The notes under the pieces: model-generated | Database searches by the model: none | What the model was told of the DNA's origin: nothing | Seen by the model: only the letters and a program-made list of their open reading frames with translations | In this document: in pieces, positions 15,884 through 24,205 of the stretch | Layout: every line of letters begins with the position of its first letter | Numbering within the stretch: position 1 is the stretch's first letter | Position numbers and translations under genes: made by a program | From: Flavobacterium ajazii | Lineage (GTDB): Bacteria > Bacteroidota > Bacteroidia > Flavobacteriales > Flavobacteriaceae | NCBI RefSeq assembly: GCF_010614725.1 | Contig: NZ_JAAEHL010000014.1 | Location: 1 to 64,000, forward strand | Reading direction: 5' to 3' | Length of the DNA: 64,000 nt

Positions 15884-17413
15884 ATGCAACACAACGTACT
15901 TATTTTAGATTTCGGATCGCAATATACTCAGCTTATTGCGCGTAGAGTTCGCGAATTAAATATATTCTGCGAAATTTTTCCTTACAATCACATTCCAAGT
16001 GATTTATCAAGTTATAAAGCCGTAATTTTAGGAGGAAGCCCTTTCTCTGTTAGAGGAGAAGATGCACCACATCCTGATTTATCGCAAATTAGAGGTAAAA
16101 TGCCTTTGCTTGCTGTTTGTTATGGTGCTCAATATTTAGCGCATTTCAGCGGTGGAGAAGTAGCAGCTTCTAATACCAGAGAATATGGTAGAGCAAACCT
16201 ATCTTATATTAAAGAAGGTGAAACTTTCTTCGAAGGAGTTTCAGAAAACAGTCAGGTTTGGATGAGTCATAGCGATAGTATCAAAGCACTTCCAACAAAT
16301 GCTGTAAAATTAGCAAGTACACATGATGTAGAATACGCAGCTTACAAAATCGAAGGCGAAACTACTTATGCAATTCAATACCACCCGGAAGTTTACCACT
16401 CAACTGATGGAAAAAAGATGCTGGAAAACTTCTTAGTAAAAATTGCTGAAGTTCCTCAAAACTTTACTCCAAATGCTTTCGTTGACGAAATGGTAGCAGA
16501 ATTAAAAGAAAAACTAGGAAACGATAAAGTGGTTCTTGGTTTATCTGGAGGAGTAGATTCTACTGTAGCGGCTGTTTTATTAAATAAAGCAATCGGACAA
16601 AATTTATATTGCATTTTCGTAAATAACGGACTTTTACGTAAAAACGAATTCCAAAACGTATTAGATCAATACAAAGGAATGGGATTAAACGTAAAAGGTG
16701 TAGATGCCGGAGATCGTTTCCTTGGCGAATTAGCCGGAATCAGCGATCCTGAAACAAAACGTAAAACAATCGGTCGTGTATTCATCGAAGTTTTTGATGA
16801 TGAATCACACTTGTTAGAAGATGTAAAATGGTTGGCACAGGGAACAATTTACCCAGACGTAATCGAATCTGTTTCGGTAAAAGGACCATCTGCAACTATT
16901 AAATCGCACCACAACGTAGGTGGATTACCGGATTATATGAAATTAAAAATTGTAGAACCACTTAGAATGCTTTTTAAAGATGAAGTACGAAGAGTAGGAG
17001 CTACATTAGGAATAGATCCAGAATTATTAGGAAGACACCCTTTCCCTGGGCCAGGATTATCAATCAGAATTTTGGGAGATATTACTCCGGAGAAAGTTAG
17101 AATTTTACAAGATGTAGATTCAGTTTTCATTGAAGGATTAAAATCTTGGGGATTATACGATAAAGTTTGGCAGGCTGGAGCAATTTTGCTTCCGGTAAAC
17201 AGTGTTGGTGTAATGGGAGACGAGCGTACTTACGAAAAAGTAGTAGCGCTTAGAGCGGTAGAATCAACAGATGGTATGACTGCTGACTGGGTTCACTTAC
17301 CTTACGATTTCCTTATGAAAGTATCGAACGATATTATCAACAAGGTAAAAGGCGTGAATCGTGTAGTTTACGATATTAGTTCTAAACCACCTGCAACAAT
17401 TGAGTGGGAATAG
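15884..17413 (+). CDS. guaA: GMP synthase (glutamine-hydrolysing)
   Basis: A 509-residue enzyme that turns XMP into GMP with ATP and glutamine, the last step of guanine nucleotide synthesis. The N-terminal amidotransferase (about 1-195) has the nucleophile Cys in LLAVCYGAQYLAH and the His/Glu pair in QYHPEVYHS. The ATP-pyrophosphatase domain (about 200-390) has the P-loop VLGLSGGVDSTVAA. The C-terminal dimerisation domain has GRHPFPGPGLSIRILG and ends KPPATIEWE, the usual terminus. The ATG at 15884 is chosen; a TTG two codons upstream lies inside the promoter box. A hairpin terminator follows. Confidence 0.98.
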   Translation: MQHNVLILDFGSQYTQLIARRVRELNIFCEIFPYNHIPSDLSSYKAVILGGSPFSVRGEDAPHPDLSQIRGKMPLLAVCYGAQYLAHFSGGEVAASNTREYGRANLSYIKEGETFFEGVSENSQVWMSHSDSIKALPTNAVKLASTHDVEYAAYKIEGETTYAIQYHPEVYHSTDGKKMLENFLVKIAEVPQNFTPNAFVDEMVAELKEKLGNDKVVLGLSGGVDSTVAAVLLNKAIGQNLYCIFVNNGLLRKNEFQNVLDQYKGMGLNVKGVDAGDRFLGELAGISDPETKRKTIGRVFIEVFDDESHLLEDVKWLAQGTIYPDVIESVSVKGPSATIKSHHNVGGLPDYMKLKIVEPLRMLFKDEVRRVGATLGIDPELLGRHPFPGPGLSIRILGDITPEKVRILQDVDSVFIEGLKSWGLYDKVWQAGAILLPVNSVGVMGDERTYEKVVALRAVESTDGMTADWVHLPYDFLMKVSNDIINKVKGVNRVVYDISSKPPATIEWE

Positions 17414-17426
17414 TAGCATAATTTAA

Positions 17427-17463
17427 AATTAAGGTCTTACATTTGTAAGGCCTTAATTTTTTA
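17427..17463 (+). terminator. guaA terminator
   Basis: AATTAAGGTCTTACA pairs with TGTAAGGCCTTAATT (one G-T pair), followed by T-rich sequence. A TACATTTG string at 17438-17445 also resembles a -7 box, but it has no -33 partner. Confidence 0.7.
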
Positions 17464-17476
17464 TAACCTACTATTT

Positions 17477-19381
17477 ATGAGAGAATTTTTAACGATTTCT
17501 CTTGTGTTTATTTTGTCTTTTAACAAAATAGCTGCGCAAGATTCAATTATTGAGCACAAGATTCAAAAAGGGGAAACTGCTTATTTTATAGCTCAAAAGT
17601 ATAAGGTTTCTGTAGAGGAGATTTACAAACTCAACCCCGAATCGCAAAACGGAATCAAAGACAACCAGATTATTAAGATTCCGGTTCATTCTTCACAAAA
17701 AATAAATCAGGATCAGCAAAATATTCACATAGTTGCTGAAAAAGAAACACTGTACGGATTATCAAAAAAATATAATGTTTCAGTAGAAGCTATTCAAAAT
17801 GCAAATCCAATTCTTGCAAACGGACTTCAGGTTGGACAGGAATTAATTATTCCGAAAAGTGTTTTAAGTCTTTCTAAAACAGAGAATTCATCTTCTTCAA
17901 AAACAACACATTTGGTTGCTGCAAAAGAATCTTTATTTAGTATTGCCAGACAATACAATGTTTCTGTTCAGGATTTAGAAAATCTCAACAAAGAATTATT
18001 GCAAAACGGATTGCAGATTGGGCAGACCATTTCAATTCCGAACAAAAGAAAAACTTTAGACGGAAAAGTTCGCGTGATCAATCAGGAAACTATTTTTCAT
18101 GTGGTTGAACCAAAAGAAACCAAGTTTTCGATTTCTAAAAAATACGGAATTTCAATAGATCAGTTAGAATCTCAAAATCCTGAAATCGTAAACGGATTAA
18201 TTATAGGGAATAAACTGGCAATCAATACAACAGCAATAAAACCAACCAACGAAAGTGAAGAATTAATGCTGGCTCTTGCCGAAAAACAGGTTGTAGTTGA
18301 AAAAACGAAAGCCAAAACGGTTGAAATAGAAGATTTAAAAGACAGATTGACTGTTCAGAAAGAAATGAATCAGAAGATTATAAAAATCAATGATTTGAAA
18401 GTGAATCTGAACGACATGAATGGTTCAAAGGAAAATTCGGTTGAAAAATTACGTCTGGTTTTAGAAACTAATAAAAATGTTCAGGATATTTTAATGGTAA
18501 AACTGGATTCGCTTGTAAATACGATGAACAATGATTTGGTTGAGTTAAAGAGAATGGATGTTCTAAATGTTGAAGAGTCGAAACGTCTGGAGAAACAATC
18601 GTATGAAAGTATTGGAAAAACTAGCGAATTGTCTTCTCAATTGAAAAAAGAACTGGCCGAAAATCGAAAAGTTTATGCGGATTTGATGAACAAAGTTGAA
18701 AAGATTGCGGTTGAAGAGAATCAGGAATACAAGAAAAAAATCCGCGAAGGCGAGAAAAAAAATAATGTAACCTCTATACAGCAAAGACTTTCGTTAGAAG
18801 AAATCAAACGTTACAAAATTGAACAGGAGCAGGGTGATGCGCAAAACCAGCTTTTAATTGCAAAAATTGATTCGTTAGATATTCAGAAAAAAATTGAGGT
18901 AAAACGCCACATTAGCAAAGCCTCCTATTACAGTATGGAAGCAAGAAAGTTTGATGATAAGCTCGCTTTAATGAAGCTGAAAAAATATCAGGATGAAGCA
19001 ATTAAAAAATCTGGATCTGCAGAAACTTCAAAAGCAGTATCACTGGAAGAAATGAAACGTGAACTAAAAGAAAATCCGTTTAAGAATGAAAAAAATATAA
19101 AAATAGAAGTTTTTGACAATCTTAAAGAAGTTCCAAATGGGTATTATCTGGTTTTAGGTACATTTACAGAATCAGCACCAAGAGACCAATTGATTATGAA
19201 ACTGATTGATTCGGGTGATTTTAATGCCAGCTTCTTTTTTAATATCAACAGTCTTTCTTATTATGTTTATTCAGATAAGTATAATAACATGGAAGAAGTT
19301 TTGTACCAATGCAAGAAAAAGGAAGAAAATGAGTTATATAAAAACATCATTATTGCTAAGGCAGAAATCGATCTGAGGTAA
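17477..19381 (+). CDS. Secreted LysM protein with long coiled coil and SPOR-like end
   Basis: A 634-residue exported protein (signal peptide 1-20, ending NKIAAQ). Four LysM domains are visible, at about residues 23-67 (KIQKGETAYFIAQKYKVSVE), 82-127, 142-187 and 208-252, each ending in a variant of GQ.L.IP. A long charged helical segment (about 260-530) is probably a coiled coil. The last 90 residues (YYLVLGTFTESAPRDQLIMK onward) resemble a SPOR-type fold. LysM binds N-acetylglucosamine in peptidoglycan, so the protein likely sits in the periplasm against the wall. It is adjacent to a second LysM protein, with guaA upstream. Role in wall maintenance is inference. Confidence 0.85.
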   Translation: MREFLTISLVFILSFNKIAAQDSIIEHKIQKGETAYFIAQKYKVSVEEIYKLNPESQNGIKDNQIIKIPVHSSQKINQDQQNIHIVAEKETLYGLSKKYNVSVEAIQNANPILANGLQVGQELIIPKSVLSLSKTENSSSSKTTHLVAAKESLFSIARQYNVSVQDLENLNKELLQNGLQIGQTISIPNKRKTLDGKVRVINQETIFHVVEPKETKFSISKKYGISIDQLESQNPEIVNGLIIGNKLAINTTAIKPTNESEELMLALAEKQVVVEKTKAKTVEIEDLKDRLTVQKEMNQKIIKINDLKVNLNDMNGSKENSVEKLRLVLETNKNVQDILMVKLDSLVNTMNNDLVELKRMDVLNVEESKRLEKQSYESIGKTSELSSQLKKELAENRKVYADLMNKVEKIAVEENQEYKKKIREGEKKNNVTSIQQRLSLEEIKRYKIEQEQGDAQNQLLIAKIDSLDIQKKIEVKRHISKASYYSMEARKFDDKLALMKLKKYQDEAIKKSGSAETSKAVSLEEMKRELKENPFKNEKNIKIEVFDNLKEVPNGYYLVLGTFTESAPRDQLIMKLIDSGDFNASFFFNINSLSYYVYSDKYNNMEEVLYQCKKKEENELYKNIIIAKAEIDLR

Positions 19382-19476
19382 TAATTAGTAAAGAATTAAC
19401 TTTCGGACTGATTTTTGTTTTAAGCAGAAATTAGTATCTTGTTCGCATTAAAGAATAATTGTTTTTAATATCTATT

Positions 19477-21558
19477 ATGAAATATTTTTTCACCGCATTT
19501 TCTTTTGTTTTTTTTATAACATGTTCTGCTTTCTCTCAGGAAAAAGTGGTTAAATACACTGTTTCGAATGGAGAAACAATCAATCAGATTGCCCAAAAAT
19601 TTAAGGTTACACCTTATGATATTTACCAGTTAAATCCGGATGCGAGAACCTCTTTAAAACCGAATACCGTTTTATTAATTCCTAATAATAACGGTAAAAC
19701 GGCATCTGCTAAAAAAGAGGAAACTACAGCTAAAAAGGCAGGAAATACTAAAGAAGTGATTCATGAAGTACAGCCAAAAGAAACATTTTACAGTATCGGA
19801 AAAAAATATAGTGTTTCTGAAGAAGATTTAAAAGCTGCGAATCCATTTTTAGAAAAGACCGGTGTTCAGATTGGGCAGAAACTGGTTATTCCTGCAAAAG
19901 GTTCTGCTTCAAAAAGTGCTTCACCAACTGACAAAAAAGTGAAAGAAAAAGGATCTGAAAAATATGTTTATCATGATGTTCAGCCAAAAGAAACTAAATT
20001 TGGTATTGCCAAACAGTATAATATGACGGTTGAGGAGTTAGAAAAACGTAATCCGGAAATTGTTTCGAATTTACCTGTTGGATATAGATTGACGATAAAA
20101 GGAACAGCTCCAAAAACAGAAAGTACAGATTCAGTTGCAAATGTTACTAAAACAGAATCTAAAAAGCCTGTTGAAACTTTAAAAAAAGTAACAACTTACA
20201 TGGAGTATCAGGTAAAACCAAAAGAGACATTCTATAGTTTAGGCAGAACATTTCATCTTACTCAGGAAGAATTAACAGAATTAAATCCGACACTTTCTGA
20301 AGGTGTAAAAGAAGGGATGGTTTTGAAAGTTCCGTCTGGTTATGTAGCTCCTGTGCCAATTATCGTAAAAGAAGAACCAAAACAAACTGAAAAGCCGACA
20401 GAGAATAAAGGAGGAATTCAAATTCTGGAAAAAGTAAAATCAGAAACTGTTTCTGCTGATCCGGAAGTGGTTGAATTAAGTAAAAAACGTGGACAGAACG
20501 GACGTAAAAAGCTGGTTTTGTTATTGCCTTTTAATATCGCAAAAATGCAGAATGATACAGTAGGTTTTGCTAATCGTGTAAAAACAGATAAATTTTTGAG
20601 TATGACCCTGGATTTTTACTCAGGAGCAATGATGGCTATTGATTCGGCAAAAACATTAAAACTGCCAATCGATATTTCGATTTATGATTCACAAGAGACA
20701 AAAAGTACTTCAAACATTCCGAGTCTGATTACGCAAAATAAATTGCAGGATGCTAATGCAATTATAGGACCATTTTATCAAACAAATGCGGAGACAACAG
20801 CTAATACACTACGTTTGCATGGTATACCTGTAATTTCGCCATTATCAAAAGATTCTGCTAATCCGATTGATAACTTGTACCAATCAATACCAACAAATGA
20901 CGTAGTCAGAAATACGGTTTTTGATTATATGCGTTCTAAAAACGGTAATATTGTAGCAGTTGTCGACAAGAAAAAAGAGTCTGTTATCAATTATATCAAG
21001 CAAAATCAAAAAGGAGTTGTTTTTGCTTCGTTAACGGAAACCGGAGCTTTAGATGCTGCCAGTTTAAAAAGTTTATTGCTACCAAACAGAATGAATTATG
21101 TAGTAATGGAAACTGCTAATACTGCGATGGTAAAATATACAATTAAAGCTTTGATTGATGCGCAGAAAACATGTCAGGTACAGTTGGTAATTCTGGAGCC
21201 AAACAGTACTCTGGATACTGACGAAATTAGTTTTGAAAATTTGGTAAAATTAAAATTGATGTACCCGTCTGTTACACGTGAAAGCGATGAAGCAAAAGTG
21301 TTGATTTTTGAAAAAGAATACAAACTGAAGAATAAAGTAAATCCAAATACTTATGCAACCCGTGGTTTTGATGTAACCTTTGATACTATGATGCGTTTAG
21401 TTCAGGGAAAAACATATCAGGAAACAGCAGATTTAATGACAACAGAGCAAGTTGATAATAAATTTCAATATTATAAAAAAGAAGATGGCGGACACGCAAA
21501 CAAAGGTGTTTACATTTTATATTATGATTCAGATTTAACTTTAAAAGTAGCAAATTAA
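19477..21558 (+). CDS. Secreted LysM protein with type 1 periplasmic-binding domain
   Basis: A 693-residue exported protein (signal peptide ending SAFSQEK). Four LysM repeats lie in about the first 290 residues (for example VSNGETINQIAQKFKVTPYD and VQPKETFYSIGKKYSVSEED), separated by Lys/Thr-rich linkers. From about 340 to the end there is a type 1 periplasmic-binding-protein fold, with LVLLLPFNIAKMQND, a middle part around NAIIGPFYQTNAET, and a late FDVTFDTMMRLVQ. Bacteroidetes carry such LysM-PBP1 fusions; the ligand is unknown. ATG 19477 is chosen over a TTG at 19459. It ends in TAATG shared with osmC, so the two genes are translationally coupled. Confidence 0.88.
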   Translation: MKYFFTAFSFVFFITCSAFSQEKVVKYTVSNGETINQIAQKFKVTPYDIYQLNPDARTSLKPNTVLLIPNNNGKTASAKKEETTAKKAGNTKEVIHEVQPKETFYSIGKKYSVSEEDLKAANPFLEKTGVQIGQKLVIPAKGSASKSASPTDKKVKEKGSEKYVYHDVQPKETKFGIAKQYNMTVEELEKRNPEIVSNLPVGYRLTIKGTAPKTESTDSVANVTKTESKKPVETLKKVTTYMEYQVKPKETFYSLGRTFHLTQEELTELNPTLSEGVKEGMVLKVPSGYVAPVPIIVKEEPKQTEKPTENKGGIQILEKVKSETVSADPEVVELSKKRGQNGRKKLVLLLPFNIAKMQNDTVGFANRVKTDKFLSMTLDFYSGAMMAIDSAKTLKLPIDISIYDSQETKSTSNIPSLITQNKLQDANAIIGPFYQTNAETTANTLRLHGIPVISPLSKDSANPIDNLYQSIPTNDVVRNTVFDYMRSKNGNIVAVVDKKKESVINYIKQNQKGVVFASLTETGALDAASLKSLLLPNRMNYVVMETANTAMVKYTIKALIDAQKTCQVQLVILEPNSTLDTDEISFENLVKLKLMYPSVTRESDEAKVLIFEKEYKLKNKVNPNTYATRGFDVTFDTMMRLVQGKTYQETADLMTTEQVDNKFQYYKKEDGGHANKGVYILYYDSDLTLKVAN

Positions 21559-21959
21559 TGACATCAAAAGTAACCTATTTAGGCGATTTAAGAACAAAAT
21601 CAATACATGTGCAATCAGGGAGTGAAATCATTTCTGATGCACCATTAGATAACAATGGAAAAGGAGAAGCATTTTCTCCGACAGATACAGTAGCAAATGC
21701 TTTAGCAAGCTGTATGTTTACTATTATGGGAATTAAGGCTCGTGATTTGAACGTAAACTTAGTTGATTCGACTGCTGAGGTAACTAAAATTATGAACGCT
21801 GAACCAAGAAGAATCGGTGCCATCGAAGTTGTTTTTGAATTGATAAGCAATGCCGATGAAAAAAGCAAAACAATCTTAGAACGTGCCGCAATGACATGTC
21901 CGGTATTTTTGAGTCTTCATCCGGATATTGAAAAAAGAGTTACTTTTAACTGGAAATAA
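21558..21959 (+). CDS. OsmC/Ohr family peroxidase-like protein
   Basis: A 133-residue soluble protein of the OsmC family of thiol peroxidases for organic hydroperoxides. The two reactive cysteines are present: ANALASCMFTIMG (about residue 52) and RAAMTCPVFLSLHPDIEKRV (about 114). Length is typical. Its ATG overlaps the stop of the LysM-PBP1 gene by one base (TAATG), so its translation depends on that gene. The reason for this pairing is not known. A hairpin terminator follows. Confidence 0.9.
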   Translation: MTSKVTYLGDLRTKSIHVQSGSEIISDAPLDNNGKGEAFSPTDTVANALASCMFTIMGIKARDLNVNLVDSTAEVTKIMNAEPRRIGAIEVVFELISNADEKSKTILERAAMTCPVFLSLHPDIEKRVTFNWK

Positions 21960-21978
21960 AACACAATTACAGAATTTA

Positions 21979-22028
21979 AAGAAGCAAGAAAGAGGATGAA
22001 TCGATATTCTTTTTCTTGCTTCTTTTTT
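21979..22028 (+). terminator. osmC terminator
   Basis: AAGAAGCAAGAAAGAG pairs with CTTTTTCTTGCTTCTT, followed by a T-run at 22020-22028, 20 bases after the osmC stop codon. Confidence 0.75.
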
Positions 22029-22038
22029 CGTCTAAAAA

Positions 22039-22275
22039 ATGGAACAAGAAAAAAAACAACTCATAAAACTAGCTCATACTAAAATGCCCTTTGGGAAATA
22101 CGAAGGCAGATACCTGATAGATTTGCCAGAATATTATGTGGTATGGTATCATAATAAAGGATTTCCAAAGGGAGAATTAGGACAGCAGCTTCAGCTTATT
22201 TATGAATTAAAACTGAATGGTCTGGAAGATTTAATCCGGAATATTAAAAAGCAATATCCGAAACCGTTGTCTTAG
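22039..22275 (+). CDS. DUF3820 family protein
   Basis: A 78-residue soluble protein with the DUF3820 pattern: KMPFGKYEGRYLIDLPEYYVVWYHNKGFPKGELG, then a helical end. The family occurs in proteobacteria and Bacteroidetes, and one relative has been described as a quorum-sensing-related virulence factor, but the biochemical role is unknown. It begins 11 bases after the osmC terminator and ends before an inverted repeat ahead of pyrG. Its start ATG is well placed. Confidence 0.85.
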   Translation: MEQEKKQLIKLAHTKMPFGKYEGRYLIDLPEYYVVWYHNKGFPKGELGQQLQLIYELKLNGLEDLIRNIKKQYPKPLS

Positions 22276-22422
22276 AATTTTAGATTGTTGGATTTTTAGA
22301 ATATTAGATTAAACTTTCATTATAATAGTTTGAAATGGAGTAAAGCATGAGGATATTTTAATACAACTTAAAGTTTCTTTTTAATTTGAAAAACAAAAAA
22401 ATCCAGTAATCTAAAATTCTAA
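22272..22422. repeat. Long inverted repeat of AATCTAA type
   Basis: The arms 22272-22297 and 22397-22422 are complementary over 24 of 26 bases, with 99 bases between. The right arm continues into further AATCTAA/TCTAAT strings up to about 22455, and similar strings occur at 53393-53410. It lies between the DUF3820 gene and pyrG. Confidence 0.7.
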
Positions 22423-22464
22423 AAATCTAAGAAGTCTAATATTCAAATTGTCTAATTAAATTTG

Positions 22465-22472
22465 TACTTTTG
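22465..22472 (+). promoter_or_regulatory. pyrG promoter -7 box
   Basis: TACTTTTG is a perfect TAnnTTTG box. The start of transcription would be near 22475, giving a leader of about 36 bases before ATG 22511. The -33 element is unclear. Confidence 0.5.
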
Positions 22473-22510
22473 CCAAGTTTTTTACACAACTACTTACAAA
22501 TAACTACAGA

Positions 22511-24124
22511 ATGAATCAAACAAAATATATTTTTGTTACAGGAGGTGTGACCTCTTCATTAGGAAAAGGAATTATTGCGGCATCTTTGGCGAAATTGTTA
22601 CAAGGAAGAGGATACCGTACTACTATTCAGAAATTTGATCCGTACATTAACGTTGACCCTGGGACATTAAACCCGTATGAGCACGGAGAATGTTATGTAA
22701 CAGATGATGGAGCTGAAACTGACTTGGACTTAGGGCACTACGAGCGTTTCCTGAATGTTCCTACTTCGCAGGCTAATAACGTAACTACAGGAAGAGTTTA
22801 TCTTTCAGTTATTGAAAAAGAAAGAAGAGGAGAATTTTTGGGAAAAACGGTTCAGGTTGTTCCTCATATCACAAATGAAATCAAAGACAGAATACAAATA
22901 CTTGGAAAATCTGGTGATTACGATATTGTAATTACTGAAATTGGAGGTACGGTTGGTGATATCGAATCTTTACCTTATATAGAATCTGTTCGTCAGTTGG
23001 TTTGGGAGTTAGGAGAAAATAACGGAATTGTTATTCACTTGACATTAGTTCCATTTTTGGCTGCTGCAGGTGAATTAAAAACAAAACCAACACAACACTC
23101 TGTTAAAACATTAATGGAGAGTGGTATTAAAGCTGATATTCTGGTTTGTAGAACTGAACACGAATTGTCTCAGGAATTGCGTCAAAAATTAGCTTTGTTT
23201 TGTAATGTGAAAAAAGAAGCTGTTATCCAATCAATTGACGCTTCTACTATATATGAAGTTCCAAATTTAATGCTTGAAGAAGGATTAGATGTTGTGGCTT
23301 TAAAGAAATTAGATTTACCTAAGAAAGCATCTCCGGATCTTAAAAACTGGAATACTTTCTTAAAAAGATTAAAAAGCCCAAAACATACTGTAAACATTGG
23401 TTTGGTTGGGAAATATGTAGAAATGCAGGATTGTTACAAATCTATTTTAGAGGCGTTTATTCACGCAGGCGCTGCAAATGAAACTAAAGTAAATGTAATT
23501 TCTATTCACTCAGAGCATATCAATGCTGATAATGTTGAAGAAAAATTAGGAACTCTTGATGGAGTTTTAGTTGCTCCTGGTTTTGGAGAAAGAGGTATTG
23601 AAGGAAAAATTGAAGCAGTTCGTTTTGTACGTGAAAATAATATTCCTTTCTTTGGAATTTGTTTAGGAATGCAGATGTCTGTTATCGAATATTCCAGAAA
23701 TATTTTAGGTTACGCTGAAGCGAATTCTACAGAGATGAACGACAAAACGTCTCATCCGGTTGTAAATTTAATGGAAGAGCAAAAAAATGTAACTGATAAA
23801 GGAGGAACGATGCGTTTAGGTGCATGGAAATGTGATATTAAGCCGGATACTTTAGCTTATAAAATTTATGGTAAGACAACAATTTCAGAGCGTCACCGTC
23901 ATCGTTATGAATTTAATAATAAATACGTTGATGAATTGCAGAAAGCAGGATTGAAAGCTTCCGGAGTTAATCCTGATACAGGCTTGGTGGAGATTGTAGA
24001 GTTAGAGAATCACCCGTTCTTTATTGGTGTACAATACCACCCTGAATACAAAAGTACGGTTGCAAACCCACATCCTATTTTTGTGAATTTCGTTGCAGCT
24101 GCTGTAAATGCACATAAAAAATAA
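22511..24124 (+). CDS. pyrG: CTP synthase
   Basis: A 537-residue enzyme that aminates UTP to CTP with ATP and glutamine. The synthase half opens with IFVTGGVTSSLGKGIIAASL (P-loop) and contains FDPYINVDPGTLNPYEHGE. The glutamine amidotransferase half (about 290-537) has the nucleophile Cys in FFGICLGMQMSVIE and the His/Glu pair in GVQYHPEYKS. Full length and no anomaly. It is followed 81 bases later by yidC on the same strand, a neighbourhood common in this group. Confidence 0.98.
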   Translation: MNQTKYIFVTGGVTSSLGKGIIAASLAKLLQGRGYRTTIQKFDPYINVDPGTLNPYEHGECYVTDDGAETDLDLGHYERFLNVPTSQANNVTTGRVYLSVIEKERRGEFLGKTVQVVPHITNEIKDRIQILGKSGDYDIVITEIGGTVGDIESLPYIESVRQLVWELGENNGIVIHLTLVPFLAAAGELKTKPTQHSVKTLMESGIKADILVCRTEHELSQELRQKLALFCNVKKEAVIQSIDASTIYEVPNLMLEEGLDVVALKKLDLPKKASPDLKNWNTFLKRLKSPKHTVNIGLVGKYVEMQDCYKSILEAFIHAGAANETKVNVISIHSEHINADNVEEKLGTLDGVLVAPGFGERGIEGKIEAVRFVRENNIPFFGICLGMQMSVIEYSRNILGYAEANSTEMNDKTSHPVVNLMEEQKNVTDKGGTMRLGAWKCDIKPDTLAYKIYGKTTISERHRHRYEFNNKYVDELQKAGLKASGVNPDTGLVEIVELENHPFFIGVQYHPEYKSTVANPHPIFVNFVAAAVNAHKK

Positions 24125-24205
24125 TAATTATATTCTAAGAGGTTGTAACTTTTGAAAGAAACACATAACTAATAACTTCTAACGAATAACTTTTTTAAAT
24201 AAATA

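Noticed and set aside
17438..17445. TACATTTG box after guaA
   Set aside because: It lies inside the guaA terminator stem and has no -33 partner.
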